Positions 6,956-9,329 of a stretch of 9,329 nt of DNA are shown in pieces. The notes under the pieces are model-generated. The model made no database searches, had not been told where the DNA came from, and saw nothing but the letters and a program-made list of their open reading frames with translations. The translations under genes were made by a program, and so were the position numbers. This DNA comes from Phycisphaerales bacterium. GTDB taxonomy: Bacteria > Planctomycetota > Phycisphaerae > Phycisphaerales > UBA1924. The stretch's first letter is position 1. Each line of letters opens with the position of its first letter. The stretch covers positions 1 through 9,329 of the forward strand of contig JAJDDH010000355.1 in the NCBI GenBank assembly GCA_029260415.1, given 5' to 3'.

Positions 6956-6984
6956 GGGAAAGGGTCCGGGGGCGTGGGTATACT
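6956..6984 (+). promoter_or_regulatory. Promoter candidate for tRNA-Ile
   Basis: A near-consensus -10 box, TATACT (6979-6984), stands out in very GC-rich sequence and would start transcription near 6991, about 25 bases before the tRNA. At a 17-base spacing the -35 position reads GGGAAA, which is poor. A TG lies at 6975-6976, one base off the extended -10 position. The predicted 5' leader contains a 6-bp hairpin (6990-6995 with 7004-7009) that RNase P would remove. Confidence 0.55.
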
Positions 6985-7015
6985 GCCGCCCCGCCGGGCG
7001 ATCGGCGGGCTGTGA

Positions 7016-7089
<74 letters not shown>

Positions 7090-7094
7090 CTACC

Positions 7095-7126
7095 GCGCCG
7101 CCCTCCGGGCGGCGTTGTTCATTTTT
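7095..7126 (+). terminator. Rho-independent terminator of tRNA-Ile
   Basis: A 7-bp GC stem (GCCGCCC 7097-7103, GGGCGGC 7107-7113) with a 3-base TCC loop extends by a C-G and a G-U pair. It is followed by a T-rich tract, TTGTTCATTTTT (7115-7126). It lies 6 bases after the tRNA and is the clearest intrinsic terminator in the window. Confidence 0.85.
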
Positions 7127-7258
7127 GGGTTTGGCGTGAGAGACTCCACCGGGGTGCGCAGAGAACTCGGGCCGGGGTTCTTCGTGCGCAAGGACCCGCA
7201 CGCTACGCTCCGCGCCAGCGGCGTTGGATGCCCGAACGTCCCGGCCCGACCACACCAT

Positions 7259-7264
7259 GGAGAG
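7259..7264 (+). promoter_or_regulatory. Shine-Dalgarno GGAGAG deciding the 7270 start
   Basis: GGAGAG ends 5 bases before the ATG at 7270. Starting there gives a complete signal peptide; the next in-frame ATG (7324) would cut into it. In the rest of the spacer (7127-7258) I see no convincing promoter boxes. Confidence 0.65.
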
Positions 7265-7269
7265 ATCAC

Positions 7270-9329
7270 ATGCCCCGCTCAACCACGACGAGAGTTTGTT
7301 GCGCCGCGACTGCGCTGGCCGCGATGGGAGCGCCCGCGCTGGCCCAGTTCGCGGGCTTCGCCGACCAGGTCCCCTACACCACCACCGACGCGACAACCGA
7401 TACGGTCTTGGCGGACCTGGACAACGACGGCGACCTGGACTTCGCGGGCAACTCGCTGAGCGACGCGACCTTTGACCGGGCCGTCGTCCTGCTCAACAAC
7501 GGCAACGGGACGTTCGGGGCGCCCGCGTTCTACGGCGTTGGATCGTCCCCGGGGCACATCGCCGCCGCGGATATGGACCTGGACGGGGATATCGACCTGC
7601 TCCTCTCAAACCGAGATACGTCGGACGTCTCACTGCTGCGCAACAACGGCAACGGCACATTCCAGCCCGAGGTCATCATCCCCGCGGGCACGCTCCCCCA
7701 GGACATTGCCGTCGGGGATTTCAATGTGGACGGCAAGCCCGACTTCGTGGTCACCAACGGGGACGTGAACAGCCACGTCCGCGTCTACTTCGGGGACGGC
7801 TCGGGCACGAACTGGCCGGCGCCCTCGATCGTCTCCACCCAGAACGGCGGGGGCACGGGCGGACAGTTTCCCAACAACATGACCGTGAAGGACCTGAACT
7901 TTGACGGCGCCCCCGACATTGTCACCTCCAATAGCGGCAGCGACACGCTGACCATCCTCTACAACACCGGCTCGGGCACGTTCTTCTCCCTCGACTTTGC
8001 CACGTTCGTCAGCACCGGCAACAACCCGGGCGACATCGTCAGCGAAGACATGAACGGTGACGGCGCTCCCGATTTGATCCTCATCAATCGCGTTGACAGC
8101 ACGGTCAGCGTCCGCTTCAACAACTACAGCGCTGGGGCCAACCCGTTCCCGAGCTTCCCGAGTTCAACGACCGTCGCCGTCGCGGGCTCGCCCGAGGGCC
8201 TGGCCATCGCGGACCTGGGGGCCGAGGAGGGCGATGGCGACCGGGACATCCTGGTCGCCACCATCTCCGCGGGTGTCAAGGTGCTGCTCAACAACGGCGC
8301 AGGCGTGTTCACCGACGGCGGGAACTACGGCACATCCAGCGACAGCGAGCCCGCGGCGGGTGATCTCGACGGCGACGGCGACGCCGACGTCGTCCTCTGC
8401 AACGCCCCCGACGACGAGATCAACGTCCTGCTCAACGCGACCCTCGTCATCGGCGGTCCCGACCCGGTCGCGCGCATCGACTCGCCCAGCGCCTTCGGGC
8501 TGTCGGGCAGCTGCGTCTGCCTCGCGGGCAGCGACATCACGGGCGTCGCGGACGTGCCCGGGGGCGTCTTCGAGTCCTACCGCCTCGAGTACCGCCCGGT
8601 CTCGAGCCCCACGGCCTGGACCACGATCGTCAGCTCTGTGGACAGCGTCCCCGAGCCCGGGGGTGTGCTCGGGACCATGAGCGTGGGCGGGCTGGGCGAG
8701 GGGCTGTACCTGCTCCGCCTGCGCGTCGAGAGCGCCTCGGGCCTGAGCAGCACTGCCGAGCAGGTGGTGTGGGTCTCGACCGACTACGACAGCCTGGACT
8801 GGATCCTGGCGCGGGGGAACATCGCCGCGGGGGATGTGACCTCGGCGGACATCGTCGGCGGGACCGCCTGCGTCTTCGGCACCGCCAACGACAACAACTG
8901 CGCGCCCGATGAGTACATCGTCGAGTTCAGCGAGGCGGGCGCGGAGAACTGGATGATCGTCGATCCCAACTTCGCCAGCTACCCGGGCGGGAAGGTCAAC
9001 CAGCTACTGGCCGACTGGGACACCGCGGGTGTGGGCGACGGCGCCTACGACCTCCGCGTCGTCGCCTCCAACGGCTGCGGCGACATGAAAGCCGTCCGGC
9101 GCGACAACATCCTCGTTGACAACACCGCCCCGATCGCCCAGATCGACTCCCCGCTCAATTGCGACCCGTTCAACCCCGCGGGGGCGATCGACATCGTGGG
9201 CACCGCCTTCGACGAGAACATCGCGAGCTGGTCGCTGGCCTACACCGGGGGCGACGAGAACAACTGGGTCACCATCGCCACCGGCTCCAACAACGTGACT
9301 GACGGCGTCATCGCCCCCTGGGACATCGC
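7270..9329 (+). CDS. Exported FG-GAP beta-propeller/Ig-like repeat protein (3'-truncated by window)
   Basis: The frame is open from the ATG at 7270 to the window edge: 686 full codons and no stop, so the C-terminus is missing. Residues 1-25 are a signal peptide with cleavage after ALA before Q26. Seven FG-GAP/VCBS-type motifs with a DxDxDGxxD-like calcium loop begin near residues 49, 101, 150, 208, 260, 315 and 365. Examples are DLDNDGDLD, DMDLDGDID, DFNVDGKPD and DLDGDGDAD. The spacing is 49-58 residues, and several are preceded by an LLNNGNGTF strand. Seven is the number for one integrin-alpha-like propeller. The sixth motif is degenerate (DLGAEEGDGDRDI). From about residue 399 at least three Ig-like repeats follow (about 399-500, 515-615 and 621 onward). 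Two open with P-x-A-x-IDSP; later shared features are 'GTA.D', a conserved Trp, and 'WDTAG.GDGAYDLRVV'. Cys pairs occur in these repeats. The likely role is a surface or secreted adhesion or matrix protein that binds calcium. Any C-terminal sorting signal would lie beyond the window. Confidence 0.9.
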   Translation, partial: MPRSTTTRVCCAATALAAMGAPALAQFAGFADQVPYTTTDATTDTVLADLDNDGDLDFAGNSLSDATFDRAVVLLNNGNGTFGAPAFYGVGSSPGHIAAADMDLDGDIDLLLSNRDTSDVSLLRNNGNGTFQPEVIIPAGTLPQDIAVGDFNVDGKPDFVVTNGDVNSHVRVYFGDGSGTNWPAPSIVSTQNGGGTGGQFPNNMTVKDLNFDGAPDIVTSNSGSDTLTILYNTGSGTFFSLDFATFVSTGNNPGDIVSEDMNGDGAPDLILINRVDSTVSVRFNNYSAGANPFPSFPSSTTVAVAGSPEGLAIADLGAEEGDGDRDILVATISAGVKVLLNNGAGVFTDGGNYGTSSDSEPAAGDLDGDGDADVVLCNAPDDEINVLLNATLVIGGPDPVARIDSPSAFGLSGSCVCLAGSDITGVADVPGGVFESYRLEYRPVSSPTAWTTIVSSVDSVPEPGGVLGTMSVGGLGEGLYLLRLRVESASGLSSTAEQVVWVSTDYDSLDWILARGNIAAGDVTSADIVGGTACVFGTANDNNCAPDEYIVEFSEAGAENWMIVDPNFASYPGGKVNQLLADWDTAGVGDGAYDLRVVASNGCGDMKAVRRDNILVDNTAPIAQIDSPLNCDPFNPAGAIDIVGTAFDENIASWSLAYTGGDENNWVTIATGSNNVTDGVIAPWDI

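Noticed and set aside
6933..6958. Possible terminator hairpin after the kinase gene
   Set aside because: The arms (CCCG/CGGG and CAGA/TCTG) need a 3-base bulge, the stem is short, and no T-run follows; not supported enough to list.
7115..7459. 114-codon + strand frame beginning in the tRNA terminator
   Set aside because: It starts inside the terminator T-tract and overlaps, in another frame, the signal peptide and first FG-GAP repeat of the real gene.

Overview
The window is GC-rich, with strong G/C third-position bias, and all genes I accept lie on the + strand. The gene content suggests a planctomycete, most likely of the Phycisphaerae type. The basis is a secreted VIT/von Willebrand A protein next to a two-component pair whose sensor carries a 'WRMDS...EAARPYF' signature, plus a large exported FG-GAP/Ig-like protein and a single tRNA-Ile outside an rRNA operon. 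This placement is inference from gene content and has not been tested by phylogeny.

Layout. Bases 1-258 are the 3' end of a gamma-glutamyltransferase gene. Bases 317-1696 encode a 459-residue major facilitator transporter resembling the Fsr (fosmidomycin resistance) family. A 129-base intergenic region (1697-1825) carries two copies of a 16-base element built from two GTGAC half-sites 11 bp apart, plus a fifth half-site. It precedes a 753-residue secreted VIT/vWA protein (1826-4087). After a terminator-like hairpin (4114-4149) comes an OmpR/PhoB-type response regulator (4180-4890). This abuts a membrane histidine kinase (4891-6930) with a sensor region of about 380 residues and no HAMP domain. 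Next is a compact tRNA-Ile(GAT) unit with a -10 box, gene and intrinsic terminator (6956-7126). The last gene starts at 7270 and runs off the window: an exported protein with seven FG-GAP calcium-binding motifs (one beta-propeller's worth) followed by Ig-like repeats. No stretch over 300 bases lacks a gene.

How the genes may work together. The most interesting unit is 1701-6930. A signal-sensing kinase and a PhoB-class regulator are encoded directly downstream of an exported VIT/vWA adhesion-like protein. The promoter region of that protein gene carries tandem direct repeats with the 11-bp period expected of PhoB/OmpR-family sites (on the - strand, TGTCA-N6-TGTCA). I infer a self-contained envelope-signalling module in which the regulator controls the VIT/vWA gene and the VIT/vWA protein may in turn feed the sensor. 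The repeats and domains are visible in the sequence; the regulatory wiring is inference.
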